Assembly (NCBI GenBank): GCA_023376005.1
Contig: CM042179.1
Span: 23,385,252 to 23,449,251, forward strand
Direction of reading: 5' to 3'
Source of the DNA: Doryteuthis pealeii
Lineage: Eukaryota; Mollusca; Cephalopoda; Myopsida; Loliginidae
Length of the DNA stretch: 64,000 nt
Under the pieces are notes generated by a model, which was not told the origin of the DNA, ran no database searches, and saw nothing but the letters and a program-made list of their open reading frames with translations. The position numbers and the translations under genes are program-made. Shown piece after piece: positions 29,990 to 40,648 of the stretch. Position 1 is the stretch's first letter; the number at the start of each line of letters is the position of its first letter.

Positions 29990-30905
29990 CTTCTTTATTC
30001 TTCCCCATTTCTTCTCTTCTTGTAGTTTGTTTATCCATGTTGACTTTATTCTCACTCTTTCTTTCTCTTTTCCTTCTGCTTTCTTTTTTTCTCTCCATCA
30101 TCGGACTGCCTTTCTTTTTTCCTCTAACTTTTCTGAGCTTTCCTTTTTCTCCTCTTCTCTCCTTCCTTCTCTTCCTCCATCAGCCTTTTATCTTGTCCCT
30201 CCATTTCCCTTCCTCCTCTTGCTTTTCCTTTTTTTCTCCTCCTTCCTTTTCTTTTCTTGTGTTTCCCCCTCCTCTTCCTCTCTGCTATTCACACCCTCTC
30301 CTTTTATTTTCCTTTTCTTTTCCTTCTCTTTTTCCTCCTTTTCTTTTCTTGTCTTTCTCCCTCCTTTCCCTGTTCTTCCATTCCTCCTTCTCTTCTTCTC
30401 TGCTATTGACACCCCCTCCTTTTCTTTTCTGCTCTTCCTTTTCCTTTTCTTCTCTTCTTCTTCTGCCTTTTATTTCTTTGCCTTTCCTTTCCTTTCCCTG
30501 TTCTTTCTCTCCTCCTACTCTTCCCCTCCTTTTATTTTTTGCTCTTCCTCTTTTTTTCTCTTGTCTCTCCCCTCCTCTTCCTGTTCTTCATCCACTCCCT
30601 CTCTGCTATTGACTCCCCCCTCCTTTTATTTTCTGCCCTTCCTTTTTTTTTCTTCTCTTCTTCTTCCTCCTTTTCTTTCTTTCTCTCTCTTCCACTTCTG
30701 TTCTTCCTCTCCTCCTATTCTTCTCTGCTATTCACATCCCCTCCTTTTATTTTTTGCTCTTTGTCTCTCCCCTCCTCTTCCTGTTCCTCCTCCACTCCTT
30801 CTCTGCTATTGACTCCACCCTCCTTTTATTTTCTGCTCTTCCTCTTCTTCCTTTTCCTCTTCTTCCTTTTCCTCTTCCTCCTTTGTTTCCTTTATGATCT
30901 TTCAT
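29990..30905. repeat. 900-bp polypyrimidine tract
   Basis: The plus strand is almost purely C and T, broken by recurring CTCTGCTATTGACACC-type islands at about 30280, 30398, 30600, 30724 and 30801, each followed by CCTCCTTTTATTTTCTGC. It is thus an irregular minisatellite of pyrimidine-rich units. Long S/F/P/L ORFs on plus and K/R/E ORFs on minus are compositional and not genes. Confidence 0.9.
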
Positions 30906-31188
30906 GATCTCCTCATTTTCCATGGTGGATGCAACCAGAATACAAATATAGGACACACTAATATTGAGTGTTGTAGAAAATTTTGATTTTTCTCAACAAC
31001 ACTGTAATCTATTTTGCGTCCCGCCACAAATCTTATTTCCGGATTTTTCCACATAATTGGAATTTTATGAAAAGATCATAGTAATTGTACTTAGACAAAT
31101 ATGAGATAATTTACTTTTCCTCTCTAAATATAACTGGATTCCCTCATTGCACGTTCATAAATACATATGCATTTAGATGCATGCATAT

Positions 31189-31189
<1 letters not shown>

Positions 31190-31270
<81 letters not shown>

Positions 31271-31290
31271 ATGTGTGTGTGTGTGTGTGC
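31190..31290. repeat. Compound (CA)n(TA)n(TG)n microsatellite
   Basis: CA run, TA run, then TG run, which makes it self-complementary overall. Confidence 0.9.
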
Positions 31291-31650
31291 AGACATAGAA
31301 AAGTCTATTTTCTGCCTAGGTCAATTACAAAATTTTCCAAGTACATGTTCTTCATGATAATTTTGCTGTCACTGCTTTTATAGAATTGACCCTTAAGATT
31401 TTGTTGTTATTAAGCTCTGCAAAAGGATATGAGGAACCTTTATCAATTCTACTTTTACTACTACTTTTTTTTTTTTACCCTTTCTTTCTTACCTCCTGGC
31501 CCTGCCTCTGGCATTAAGCGGTAGACACGCACTACCATCTTGACTCTCATTTATTCAGAGCTCTCGTTAAAATGCGTATGATTAAGAATCAACCTATGGT
31601 ATTTACTCATCTTCTTCATTAATACATATTGGTATCAATGCACACACATG

Positions 31651-31654
<4 letters not shown>

Positions 31655-31698
<44 letters not shown>

Positions 31699-31765
31699 TT
31701 GATATGAAAAAATTAATATGTCTCCATAAATAGATATTTGCTATGTTTATATACATATAAGCATC

Positions 31766-31809
<44 letters not shown>

Positions 31810-31944
31810 TAATTTTGTCAGTAGCTACTAAGAATAAATAAAAAGTGCATAATATCCTATATATATATATGCAATCATATGTATATATATATGTATACAA
31901 TTTTATATTAATAGATATAAAAAATATGCATGCATATATATATA

Positions 31945-31983
<39 letters not shown>

Positions 31984-32013
31984 TACATCTGCAATTGCAT
32001 GTATGTTATGTGA

Positions 32014-32048
<35 letters not shown>

Positions 32049-32050
32049 AG
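31655..32050. repeat. Microsatellite-rich segment
   Basis: Several (TA)n, (CA)n and (TG)n tracts (31656-31694, 31770-31806, 31945-31984, 32018-32048) separated by short AT-rich spacers. Confidence 0.85.
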
Positions 32051-32187
32051 TTAACGGTTTCTTTCAATGAAAAATATGAATATCTGCAAAATGAATTCAG
32101 AAGATTTGGCTGCAAAATACATTTTTTATCTAAGTTGGATGTTGAGTCATTATTGCTAATTCAAATATATCTGATATATAGACTCAT

Positions 32188-32345
32188 ATACAGTGGTAAA
32201 TTAACTTATGAGTACCCAACTTATGAGTTTTCTGAGTTACAGCCTGTCACTCGATTGAGTTTTTTTGGCTTTGTGTTGAGAGCTAAAATTTTAGGTACGG
32301 CGAGCTTCAGATATTCTTATGTTAATAAGTTCACTAAAAAAGTTT
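32188..32345 (+). mobile_element. pogo/Tigger-like MITE fragment
   Basis: Begins ACAGTGGTAAATTAACTTATG after a TA and shares CGAGCTTCAGATATTC and TTAATAAGTTCACTAAAA with 10661-10812. Confidence 0.5.
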
Positions 32346-32509
32346 AGTGACCAAATTTTTTATGCGAAAGAAAAATATAATTTATAAAAGAAAGTAAACA
32401 TTAGATCATATTACAGCATATAATTCATTACATTCTATTTCATAGTGTTTTTATACAATACTGTTATATTTTTATTGTTTAAAAAATGTAACAAAAAAAA
32501 TTATGATGT

Positions 32510-32835
32510 TTTATTGGAGTTTTCTGAGTTACAAGCTGTCATTAAGTCGATTTTTTGCTTTGTGTTGTGAGCTAAAATTTGAGGTACAAGCGAGCTTCAG
32601 ATATGCTTATGTTAATAAGTTCACTAAAAACATTTAAGTTTCCAAATTTTTTGCTTTGTGTTGTGAGCTAAAATTTGAGGTACAAGCGAGCTTCAGATAT
32701 GCTTATGTTAATAAGTTCACTAAAAACATTTAAGTTTCCAAATTTTTTGCTTTGTGTTGAGAGCTAAAATTTGAGGTACAAGCGAGCTTCAGATATGCTT
32801 ATGTTAATAAGTTCACTAAAAATACTGAGATTTCG
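32510..32835 (+). repeat. 96-bp tandem array of pogo-like sequence
   Basis: GCTTCAGATATGCTTATG recurs at 32594, 32690 and 32786. Each unit contains TTTTGCTTTGTGTTG(T/A)GAGC and ends ACATTTAAGTTTCC. The unit is the 3' part of the element at 32188. Confidence 0.85.
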
Positions 32836-33079
32836 AAATTTATTACACAAAGAAATTCTATTATTGTTATTTTTATATATATTTTCATATTTTTTTTCCA
32901 TATATGAGTGTCATGCACACTTCCATTTTAACAAGTTATGGTAGCAAAGACAAAAATTCAACACCTCTTTATAACTGTCAATTTCTTAGTTTGTACCAAC
33001 TGGAATTGGTAACACAAATTTAAAACCTGGACGAAACTGTTTGCATTTCACTTTGCGATAATTTGTCTCTACATTCTAT

Positions 33080-33240
33080 TAGATGAGCAGTCAGAGAGGG
33101 CCCCTCCGATCAATCGGCTGGTCACATCAAGTCCTAGCACCTATATGATTGCCCCAAGCCTATTGCTCTTATGGCAACCACCAATCCTTCTTATCATATG
33201 GGTGCTAGAAGGTGGTGGCTGAAGGTCTACATGTCCTGGG
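33080..33240 (+). repeat. SINE-C middle fragment
   Basis: GATGAGCAGTCAGAGAGGGC through CTACATGTCCTGGGAATGA. It is cut off exactly where an inverted SINE-B tail fragment begins, so the tail is lost. Confidence 0.75.
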
Positions 33241-33335
33241 AATGAATGAATTTCTTAAGTGGAGTTCAAGATGTTTGAATTCAGTTTTCCTTCTCCTAGA
33301 ACGGTTGCCTAACCAAGGTTAAAGAGCCTAGTCAA
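33241..33335 (-). repeat. SINE-B 3' fragment, inverted
   Basis: AATTTCTTAAGTGGAG, then CCTTCTCCTAGAACGG and TTAAAGAGCC on the plus strand. Confidence 0.7.
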
Positions 33336-33445
33336 TAATAACAATCAATTATATCCATTTTGATTGCATAATTAAATCATGGTATCTAAAGAACATTAAC
33401 TTTATATAAAATAATGGTTGAGGGATAATTATTTATGGATGCTAC
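33336..33445 (+). repeat. Family D fragment
   Basis: Carries ATATCCATTTTGATTGC and CATGGTATCTAAAGAACATT, shortened relative to other copies. Confidence 0.5.
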
Positions 33446-33459
33446 TATATATATATATA

Positions 33460-33890
33460 TAATCACCTTCCCAGAACAAAACAAACCGTCAGAACTCATG
33501 TACAAATTTATGAATAAAAACAAATTCTTATTAAACCAGCTGAAAACAAAGACTAAAATAAATTCTTAAAAGCTTTTTTTTTAATTAAAAAAGATAAATA
33601 ATATAAAATAATTAAAAAAAAACAAATAGAATTTAAATAAAACAATAATTCAAAATGAAAATAAGATAAACAAATAAATGATAAATAAATGAATAAAAAT
33701 AAGATGAATAAATGAAAATAAAAAACAGATTTTAAGAAAATAATTATTATAATAAACCAGAATCCATCCTAAAGAATAAGTTATATAAAAATCTTTGGGA
33801 TTTTGAGATACAAAAAGATAATCATTGACAGAAGACCAGACATAGTGTTAATTAACTAGAAAAAAGAACTTGCCATCTAGTGTATTTTGC
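33460..33890. other. A-rich gap
   Basis: AAATAAAATG-type low complexity, no ORF or repeat boundary recognised. Confidence 0.5.
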
Positions 33891-33897
33891 TCTTCCG

Positions 33898-34047
33898 GTG
33901 AACCACAGAATGAAAATGAAAGATCACGAAAAGATAGACAAATACATGGACCTTGCCAGAGAACTGAAAAAACTGTGGAAAGTGAAGTTCATACCAATTG
34001 TAGTTGGTGCCCTTAGAATGGTTTTCAAAGGATTTAAAAGAGTCTGA
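33898..34047 (+). pseudogene. LINE ORF C-terminal fragment (P-I-V-V-G-A-L type)
   Basis: The open frame reads V-N-H-R-M-K-M-K, then D-K-Y-M-D-L-A-R-E-L-K-K-L-W and F-I-P-I-V-V-G-A-L, ending at TGA 34045-34047. This block closes the ORF of a non-LTR retrotransposon common in marine invertebrates. In relatives I recall, it follows a P-D-L-V-I...I-V-D-F-A-V-P segment that resembles a restriction-like (PD-D/ExK) endonuclease. That segment is missing here, so assignment to an R2/R4-like endonuclease LINE is inference. The premature stop falls earlier than in relatives, where L-E-x-L-E-I follows, and the DNA after it (GAATTGGAAATC) preserves the lost continuation in another frame. Confidence 0.7.
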
Positions 34048-34069
34048 AAGAATTGGAAATCAAAATTCA

Positions 34070-34079
<10 letters not shown>

Positions 34080-34119
<40 letters not shown>

Positions 34120-34145
34120 TATTTATATGCATATATATATATATA
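34080..34145. repeat. (TA)n/(TG)n microsatellite
   Basis: TA run followed by TGTGTGTG. Confidence 0.85.
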
Positions 34146-34469
34146 GTCAAAGTACTGCTTCAACGTTTCTGTAGGAGTAGTATTTCAGTAATTAAACCAA
34201 GAGTACTCACTACTTCATAAAAAGTAGAGCTTTCAATTGTAAGGATCTCTTCAGGACCCTACATTATAATGGATTAAGTTGAAACTACTACTATTTATCC
34301 TTTTTTGCCATTAGGTATGTGGGGTGGTTTGAGCTAAGGCTATGCTTGTAAATCTTCTCTGTTCCCACTGTGATGTTTATTTTAATCTGTATAAGCAATC
34401 ATGAATAGGCATAGTGTTCAACTGTAAGATTGATATGTTTTCCTTTATAACTTTTATTGCTGTGACCTT

Positions 34470-34551
34470 GTTATGGCAACTGGTCCAGGAGAAGGAAAAC
34501 TCTGAATTCAAACCTGTTAAACTTTGCTTAAGAATTGACCTTGTTTTCCAT

Positions 34552-34560
<9 letters not shown>
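34470..34560 (+). repeat. SINE-B 3' fragment ending in (TA)n
   Basis: TGGCAACTGGTCCAGGAGAA through TTGACCTTG and CATCC, then straight into a 42-bp TA run (34555-34596). The GGGGTTGG box is lost. Confidence 0.7.
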
Positions 34561-34599
<39 letters not shown>

Positions 34600-34629
34600 A
34601 CTATGTTTGTGTGTATCTGTCTGCCTATA

Positions 34630-34730
34630 CATATGTTTTCCTTTATAACTTTTATTGCTGTGACCTTGGTATGGCAACTGGTCTAGGAGAAGGACAACTC
34701 TGAATTCAAACCTGTTACACAATGTGGCAG
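34630..34730 (+). repeat. Duplicated SINE-B 3' fragment with upstream flank
   Basis: The segment ATGTTTTCCTTTATAACTTT plus GGCAACTGGTCTAGGAGAAG repeats 34435-34520, including non-SINE flank. The whole locus was therefore duplicated in tandem, about 198 bp apart. Confidence 0.7.
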
Positions 34731-34739
34731 GGGATCACC

Positions 34740-35030
34740 TTTAGACACCATGACAGTAGTGATGTAATGGTTTTGTCCTAAGAAATGGACAAGTCAAACT
34801 GAGTTCAAATCTTTGACAAGGCTGTTTGCTTTTTACATAGTGTTAATACACTTGGGAAAATTATGCATCCAACTACTTTCTCTCCAGTTATGAGAAAATA
34901 GTAGGGCAGACTGGGATCTTTAACCTTGGTATAGAAGGACAACTCTGAATTCAAACCTGTTAAACTCTATTTAAAAATTGACCTTGAGTTCCATCCTGCT
35001 TGTGGTAGATGGGTTGGGTAAATACATAGA
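34740..35030 (+). repeat. SINE-B, near full length
   Basis: Head with TGATGTAATGGTTTTG and GAGTTCAAATCTTTG, body AATACACTTGGGAAAA, end GACCTTGAGTTCCATCCTGC. The (TA)n at 35047-35085 follows shortly after. Confidence 0.75.
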
Positions 35031-35048
35031 TACATTCATAGATATGTA

Positions 35049-35088
<40 letters not shown>

Positions 35089-35574
35089 ACTGTTTGTGTG
35101 TATCTGTCTGCATTAACTTAAGACTCTGAAATGATTACTTTCGTTATCTGTATTGGTCTTCATCAGAGAATCAATTTTTTTTTTCTTCTCCTGACTTCAC
35201 GGTCTTCCATACTATTATTTCTGTTTTGGAAAGCAATGATGATATGCTGCAGCCCATCTCGATAAGATTTTTCCAATTTTTGACGTCTGAATTAAAAATG
35301 TCATATAAGTACATTTGGAGAAAGTTGATATGAGATTTGGAGGGGGGGGGTTTTTTTTTTTGTTTTTCCTTGTACCCGTCATATCTATTTCCTTTTTTTT
35401 TTCTTTATCAGATATGTTTTACTTAATCCATAGCCATTTTTAAGATTTAACCAGATCAAGAAGAAATCAACAGAACTTATTATGCTATGCAAACGCAATG
35501 ATACTGACTTTATGATGTGTCATAAGTATTTTGTAGAATCATCTAAACAAATCTTATAATATAAATAATTTCTA

Positions 35575-35778
35575 CTATATTATATATATATATATATATA
35601 CACACAAATAAATAATATATATATATATATACACACACAAATAAATATATATATACACAAATATACACACACACATGCAAATATATATATATATATACAT
35701 GCACACACACAAATATATATATATATAGACACACACACAAACACAAATATATATATATATATAAATATACACACACAT

Positions 35779-35815
<37 letters not shown>

Positions 35816-36009
35816 CACACACACAAATATATATATATACACGTACACACAATTATATATATATATATATATACACACACAAATATATATATACATACAC
35901 ACACTCACAAATATATATATATATATTTATATGGTGTGTGCATATGTCTATATTATATATATATTTATATGGTGTGTGCGTATGTCTATATTTCTATGGT
36001 GTGTGTGTA

Positions 36010-36052
<43 letters not shown>

Positions 36053-36585
36053 TATATATATTTAAAGTGTATGTGTGTGTATATATATATATTGTGTGTG
36101 TGTATGCCTATATATAAAGTGTATGTGTGTGTATATATTTAGTGTATATATATATATATAGTATGTGTGTGTATATATTTTATAGTATGTATGTGTTTGT
36201 ATATATATATTATATAGTGTGTGTGTATGTGTGTATATATATATATATATAGTATATATATATATATATAGTGTGTGTGTATGTGTGTATATATATAGTA
36301 TATGTATATATATATATATAGTGTGTATGTGTATATATAGTGTGTGTGTATGTGTGTATATATATAGTATATGTATATATATATATAGTGTGTATGTGTG
36401 TATATAGTGTGTGTGTATGTGTGTATATATATAGTATGTGTATATATAATATATAGTGTGTGTATATATAGTGTGTATATATATATATATATATATATAG
36501 TGTGTGTATATATGTGTGTATATATATATATATAGTGTGTGTATGCATGTATATATATATATATATATAGTGTGTGTGTATGTAG
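35575..36585. repeat. 1-kb compound microsatellite with strand switch
   Basis: To about 35910, blocks alternate (TA)n with CACACA. From about 35930, blocks alternate (TA)n with GTGTGTG. The two halves are thus roughly reverse complements, a potential long hairpin. Y/I/H/T/C-rich ORFs on both strands are artefacts. Confidence 0.9.
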
Positions 36586-36589
36586 ATAG

Positions 36590-37013
36590 ATTGCAAAGTA
36601 GATTAAAAAATAGCGATAGAATCAAACAGAATGAGAATTATGTACTTTAGATTTAAATAAATCCAACATATCTGTCCACCCCACTGTTGCTAATCAATCC
36701 CAAATTGATGAAGTCAAGAAAATATGACCACAGTCAGAAAATGTCTAAGAACCCTTTCCCCATCCCCCCATAAGCAAATCTTCACTGATTAAAAACATTC
36801 CTGTGAGAATCTACATATGGAAACACAAACACGTGTTTGGTGATCCATGTTGAGGCAACACAAAGATGTTGTCAAATTGCCAATCACTACATCAACAGTG
36901 GAAACATTATGGCATAATCTTAATGGATCAACGATGGAAATTGGATTTGATTTTCTGATAGATTTCGATGCGTAGAATTGCATAGTAAAAGATGATTGAA
37001 TTCTGTTGAGATT
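36590..37013. other. Gap, no gene recognised
   Basis: Moderately complex DNA. Its right end (TTTCTGATAGATTTCGATGC, about 36952) recurs with changes at about 37583 (TTTCTGATACATTTCGATGC), indicating a local duplication of about 630 bp spacing, now separated by SINE-C. Confidence 0.5.
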
Positions 37014-37361
37014 CCCAACCCTATTGCCCTTATGGCAAGCCCCAACCCCTTTTTATCATATGGGTGCTAGAAGGCGGTGGCTGTGGGTCTACATGTCCTG
37101 GGAATGACGTTAAACTCTATCTGATGGTGAGGTTCCAGTTTTTGAGGTTTGGGGAATGTGGAACACCCCTTCATCACCATTGCTCCCTGGTTCACTGTGA
37201 CCCGGAGTGGTAGTACCTGTTAGGGTCCCATCTATGGGTTAAATAGAAAAATGTATTTATAAAAAAATTGTATTATCCATTAAGAATTGATTTATTTCAA
37301 AACTATCGGCATTAAATGACCCACTGAGGTTGATATGCCGTAAAACAAAACAAACCAAACC
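37014..37361 (+). repeat. SINE-C with target duplication
   Basis: Starts CCCAACCCTATTGCCC and ends with the GGCATTAAATGACCC...ATGCCG hairpin and an AAACC-type tail. The flank AATTCTGTTGAGATT (36999-37013) is repeated as AATTCTGTTGGGAATT (37362-37377). Confidence 0.9.
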
Positions 37362-37377
37362 AATTCTGTTGGGAATT

Positions 37378-37799
37378 GACTGAGATATGGGGCTTCAAAA
37401 ATGCCCTCAAAATGCCCTTTTTCGTGAAAATTTAAGTTGTTGATTTTATTGTCTTTTTTTAGAGATTCTGATGTGTAGAAGTGATTGAGGCAGAAAAAAA
37501 TGCTCAATTCAGATATTTAACTAAGATTTGAAGCCTGAAAATAACCAATTGCGTGAAAAATTAAAGTGCCGATTTTATATGATTTTCTGATACATTTCGA
37601 TGCATAGAATAACATAGTAAAAGATGATTGAATTCTGAGATAAATTTTAGAAATGAAAAATGTAGAAAACATTTCTGTTTGGTCAGAAAAGTTATAAATT
37701 AACGCAATTTTTTTATTCTTTTTTAATGTTTAGTTTTTTTAATGGTTAGTTTTTTGGTCTTTTATTTATTTTTTTTTTATTTATTCCATTTTTTGCTTA
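37378..37799. other. Gap, no gene recognised
   Basis: Contains the second copy of the TTTCTGATACATTTCGATGC segment (about 37583) and a T-rich tract near 37720-37790. No exon-like ORF. Confidence 0.4.
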
Positions 37800-38460
37800 A
37801 AACTTGACCTTGTGTTGCATCCTGCTCATGTGGAGGGGTTGGATAAATATATAGCCTTAGTATGGCAATCAGTCTAGGAGAAGGAAAACCTGTTAAGTCC
37901 TGCTTAAAATTTGACCTTGTGTTGCATCCTGCTCATGTGGAGGGTTGGATAAATATATAGCCTTAGTATGGCAATCAGTCTAGGAGAAGGAAAACCTGTT
38001 AAGTCCTGCTTAAAACTTGACCTTGTGTTGCATCCTGCTCATGTGGAGGGGTTGGATAAATACATAGCCTTAGTATGGCAATCAGTCTAGGAGAAGGAAA
38101 ACCTGTTAAGTCCTGCTTAAAATTGACCTTGTGTTGCATCCTGCTCATGTGGAGGGGTTGGATAAGTACATAGCCTTAGTATGGCAATCAGTCTAGGAGA
38201 AGGAAAACCTGTTAAATCCTGCTTAAAACTTGACCTTGTGTTGCATCCTGCTCATGTGGAGGGGTTGGATAAGTACATAGCCTTAGTATGGCAATCAGTC
38301 TAGGAGAAGGAAAACCTGTTAAATCCTGCTTAAAACTTGACCTTGTGTTGCATCCTGCTCATGTGGAGGGGTTGGATAAGTACATAGCCTTAGTATGGCA
38401 ATCAGTCTAGGAGAAGGAAAACCTGTTAAATCCTGCTTAAAAACCTGACCTTGTGTTGCA
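37800..38460 (+). repeat. 107-bp tandem array derived from SINE-B tail
   Basis: Six units, each CTTGACCTTGTGTTGCATCC, CATGTGGAGGGGTTGGATAA, then a jump back to TAGTATGGCAATCAGTCTAG and GGAGAAGGAAAACCTGTTAA. This is the last ~100 bp of SINE-B joined end to end. Units differ at only a few positions, so amplification is recent relative to the other SINE-B copies. Confidence 0.9.
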
Positions 38461-38559
38461 TCCTACTTGTGAGGTGGTGTTGATTAAATACATATAGGTT
38501 TTCTATTGTATTCTTTATAATCATCTTGTCAACTATGTTTCAAAGGTGATTCTATCTGA

Positions 38560-39470
38560 TAAATGTGTCATCATCATCATATCATGCAATTAGCATGGAT
38601 ATCCATGACAATCTTTCACCAGCCTCCTCTATCATTCATTGGCTCCAGGAGGTCCTCTGCGCAGCAACCAGTATCCTTGCTGTGATTGGGGGCAGGTGGC
38701 CATACAGTTGCTTCCTTGTGGGGTACACCTTCCACAACTTGTTCAAGACCGCATGCAGCATTCTTGTACATCTCCCATCTAACTTATTCTCAAAGTGCCT
38801 CATTAGGGTCCAAGTGTTGCAGCCATACAGCAGCACTGATACAACCACAGCCTGGAAGACTTGTCGCTTTAACTTGTCAGTGAGATCAGATTTCCATATG
38901 ACTGATAACCTGTTTGTAGCTGACCATGCCTTCCCTATTTGTGTATTAATATCGCTTTCTGTGGATGAGATATTACTACCTAGGTGTAAGATTCAATGGT
39001 AATTAATGAACATACAATTCCGACACATTGTGAGACAAAACATTTAATATATATAACAGCACATGGTAACGATAAGATACATAATGTACAGGAGAATAGA
39101 ACATGTAAATACATATACAATATTTAGATATAAACAAGATACCCAAATGTACCTAACATATAAATGTTACAGACATGGAACTAAAGGATAGTCCATGCTG
39201 TATAAAGGACTTACAGTAATGTAAGGGGGGGAACCCACCGAGAAGGGGGGTAGATAGACTCTAGCCCATAGCAGTTCTTGAGAAGATCCAGCTAAAAGAG
39301 GAAGCAGCGTTTGAATGAACGCGCTTAACTACCAGAGGTCCCCCTAGTGGGAACAAACAGCAATGCAGCGAGAAGATAACTCTTCCGGCAAAAGAAAGAT
39401 AATCCCCTACAAAGGTATGTGAATTGTTCTACTGGCTTTAGAGGCTTACTGTTGAGTGTGGAGATGTGTA
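38560..39470 (-). pseudogene. LINE reverse-transcriptase relic split by an LTR-like insert
   Basis: On the minus strand, 38565-38990 encodes V-V-S-V-L-L-Y-G-C-N-T-W-T-L, then a C-T-R-M-L-H-A-V-L-N-K-L-W block and a Q-L-Y-G-H-L-P-P-I block, all in the region after the RT palm domain. The upstream residues (S-T-L-N-S-K-P-L-K-P-V-E-Q-F-T-Y-L) continue at 39410-39470, past an insert. The same protein region is seen at 48333-48997 (+), where it is continuous. Several frameshifts are present. The tail motif GGATATCCATG near 38594 is the codon set for D-I-H at the end of that ORF. Confidence 0.8.
38990..39409 (-). mobile_element. Putative solo LTR nested in the LINE relic
   Basis: About 420 bp interrupt the LINE reading between CCTAGGT and AGGTATG. 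On the minus strand the insert begins TGTAGGGGATTATC and ends AATCTTACA, the TG...CA form of an LTR. The intact LINE reads ACCTAGGTAG at this point, and ACCT occurs at both edges, so the target duplication is about 4-5 bp but not exactly resolved. It is not alike to the other LTR-like elements here. Confidence 0.5.
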
Positions 39471-39929
39471 ACCAATGGTAATTGTCTGGCTGACTCAAGG
39501 AGAGCATATGTTCTGGTCCCAAATTTTCTGCAAAATATACAGTTCCTATTCTGTAATGTTCTAAACTTTTAACTTGGTACAAGTTCTTACTTTATATTCT
39601 ACTTAGCTCTGGCTTAGTTTATGCCTGATACAGGCTTAGTGATATCTGAAGAAATAATGGTGGAGCAGGGCAGAAGTAATTCTACCTTATTTCAACATAA
39701 TTTTCATTACATGTACAGGCCAACATGTGTTATGCAGAGGCACTTGTCAATTTTTTTCTCCACATTTTTTAAAACAATTGCAGTTTTTAAGTAGTGCTTA
39801 AAATAAATAAAATAAAATGAATTGAAAAATACATTCAAAAGTATACATTCAACTTTGTGATTGATTATTTTCCTTATATATCTATCAGTGTCTTCCTTTG
39901 TATCTATTAATATTGATAATAGAGATTCA
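39471..39929. other. Gap, no gene recognised
   Basis: AT-rich noncoding DNA. The 75-codon minus ORF (39707-39934) is I/K/Y/F-rich without motifs. Confidence 0.4.
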
Positions 39930-40175
39930 GTCATTATTTGTCAGTAACTGAAACTATGTCACTGCTTATGTTACATTACCCAAAATTGTCAATACATAGA
40001 ATAAAGAACAACTTATTAGAACCAAGTTTTCTTTTAAAATTGTTTTTACTCCTTTAATAAATTTGGTGATTTTATTTACTTATGGTATACACTCTTTGGC
40101 ATTGAATTTTTAACTCCACACCCTCAGGCAATATTTTTCAAAAATTAATTTTTACATCGCCCAGAGGACATTTGG
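39930..40175 (+). repeat. Dispersed repeat family E, second copy
   Basis: CACTGCTTATGTTACATTAC, CATAGAATAAAGAAC, TTACTTATGGTATACACTC and TACATCGCCCAGAGG in the same order as at 8765-9130, with a deletion in the middle. Confidence 0.75.
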
Positions 40176-40269
40176 TTTTTACCTTGCTAGTTTCTATAAA
40201 ACATAAACCATTTTGGAACAGGATATTTTTGTGATGTCTTGCCAATTGAGGAATGGAAAATCATTGTTT

Positions 40270-40343
40270 TTCAGAGATGCTGATAGTTATGCGTGCCATG
40301 TCCATGACTCATAAAAATCCAAAAAGACACAGTAAAATCTTAT
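40270..40343 (+). repeat. Family F copy, left part
   Basis: GAGATGCTGATAGTTATGCG up to the LTR-like insertion. It continues at 40649. Confidence 0.75.
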
Positions 40344-40348
40344 CCATG

Positions 40349-40648
40349 TACTGAAGTCAGTTAGTCTACTGTTGGTTTGAATAACAGCAACTAGCTAAGC
40401 ACAACTGAAGCAGTGTCCAAGACAGTTGGTATTTATAGAAATCAAGAATGGTCCATTCATGCATTTGGGTGATTCCATTCCTTGAGTTCTGATTGGCTGC
40501 TTGGTTTCAATGATATTGTGGAGTTTTATAAATACCCTATCATTCTGCAGTAGAATTGCAACAAGATGGGTTTGTAGTGAGTTACAACCGCTTATTGCCG
40601 GGTCTTACCAATTCGATGGTAACTGGAACTTAGTTTGATTATTCTTCA
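40349..40648 (-). mobile_element. Solo-LTR-like element, 5-bp TSD CCATG
   Basis: It sits inside a family F copy whose uninterrupted form (28.8 and 41.1 kb) reads TATCCATG(C/T)AT. CCATG is found at 40344-40348 and again at 40649-40653. On the minus strand it runs from TGAAGAATAATC to GACTTCAGTA, matching 13164-13660. Along the way are GTTCCAGTTACCATCG, CAGCCAATCAGAACTC and, about 60 nt on, CTATAAATACC: a CCAAT box followed by a TATA box. No coding capacity. Confidence 0.75.

Noticed and set aside
30027..30812. 261-codon S/F/P/L-rich ORF and its overlapping partners
   Set aside because: Produced by the polypyrimidine minisatellite. Several frames are open on both strands, and there are no domains.
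35575..36585. CRISPR-like array
   Set aside because: Repeats are simple microsatellites without unique spacers, in a eukaryotic context.
36062..36625. 187-codon Y/I/H/T ORF and similar ORFs at 35543-35908
   Set aside because: Direct translation of TA/CA/TG microsatellites.
38565..39002. 145-codon plus-strand ORF
   Set aside because: It is the antisense shadow of the minus-strand LINE protein relic.
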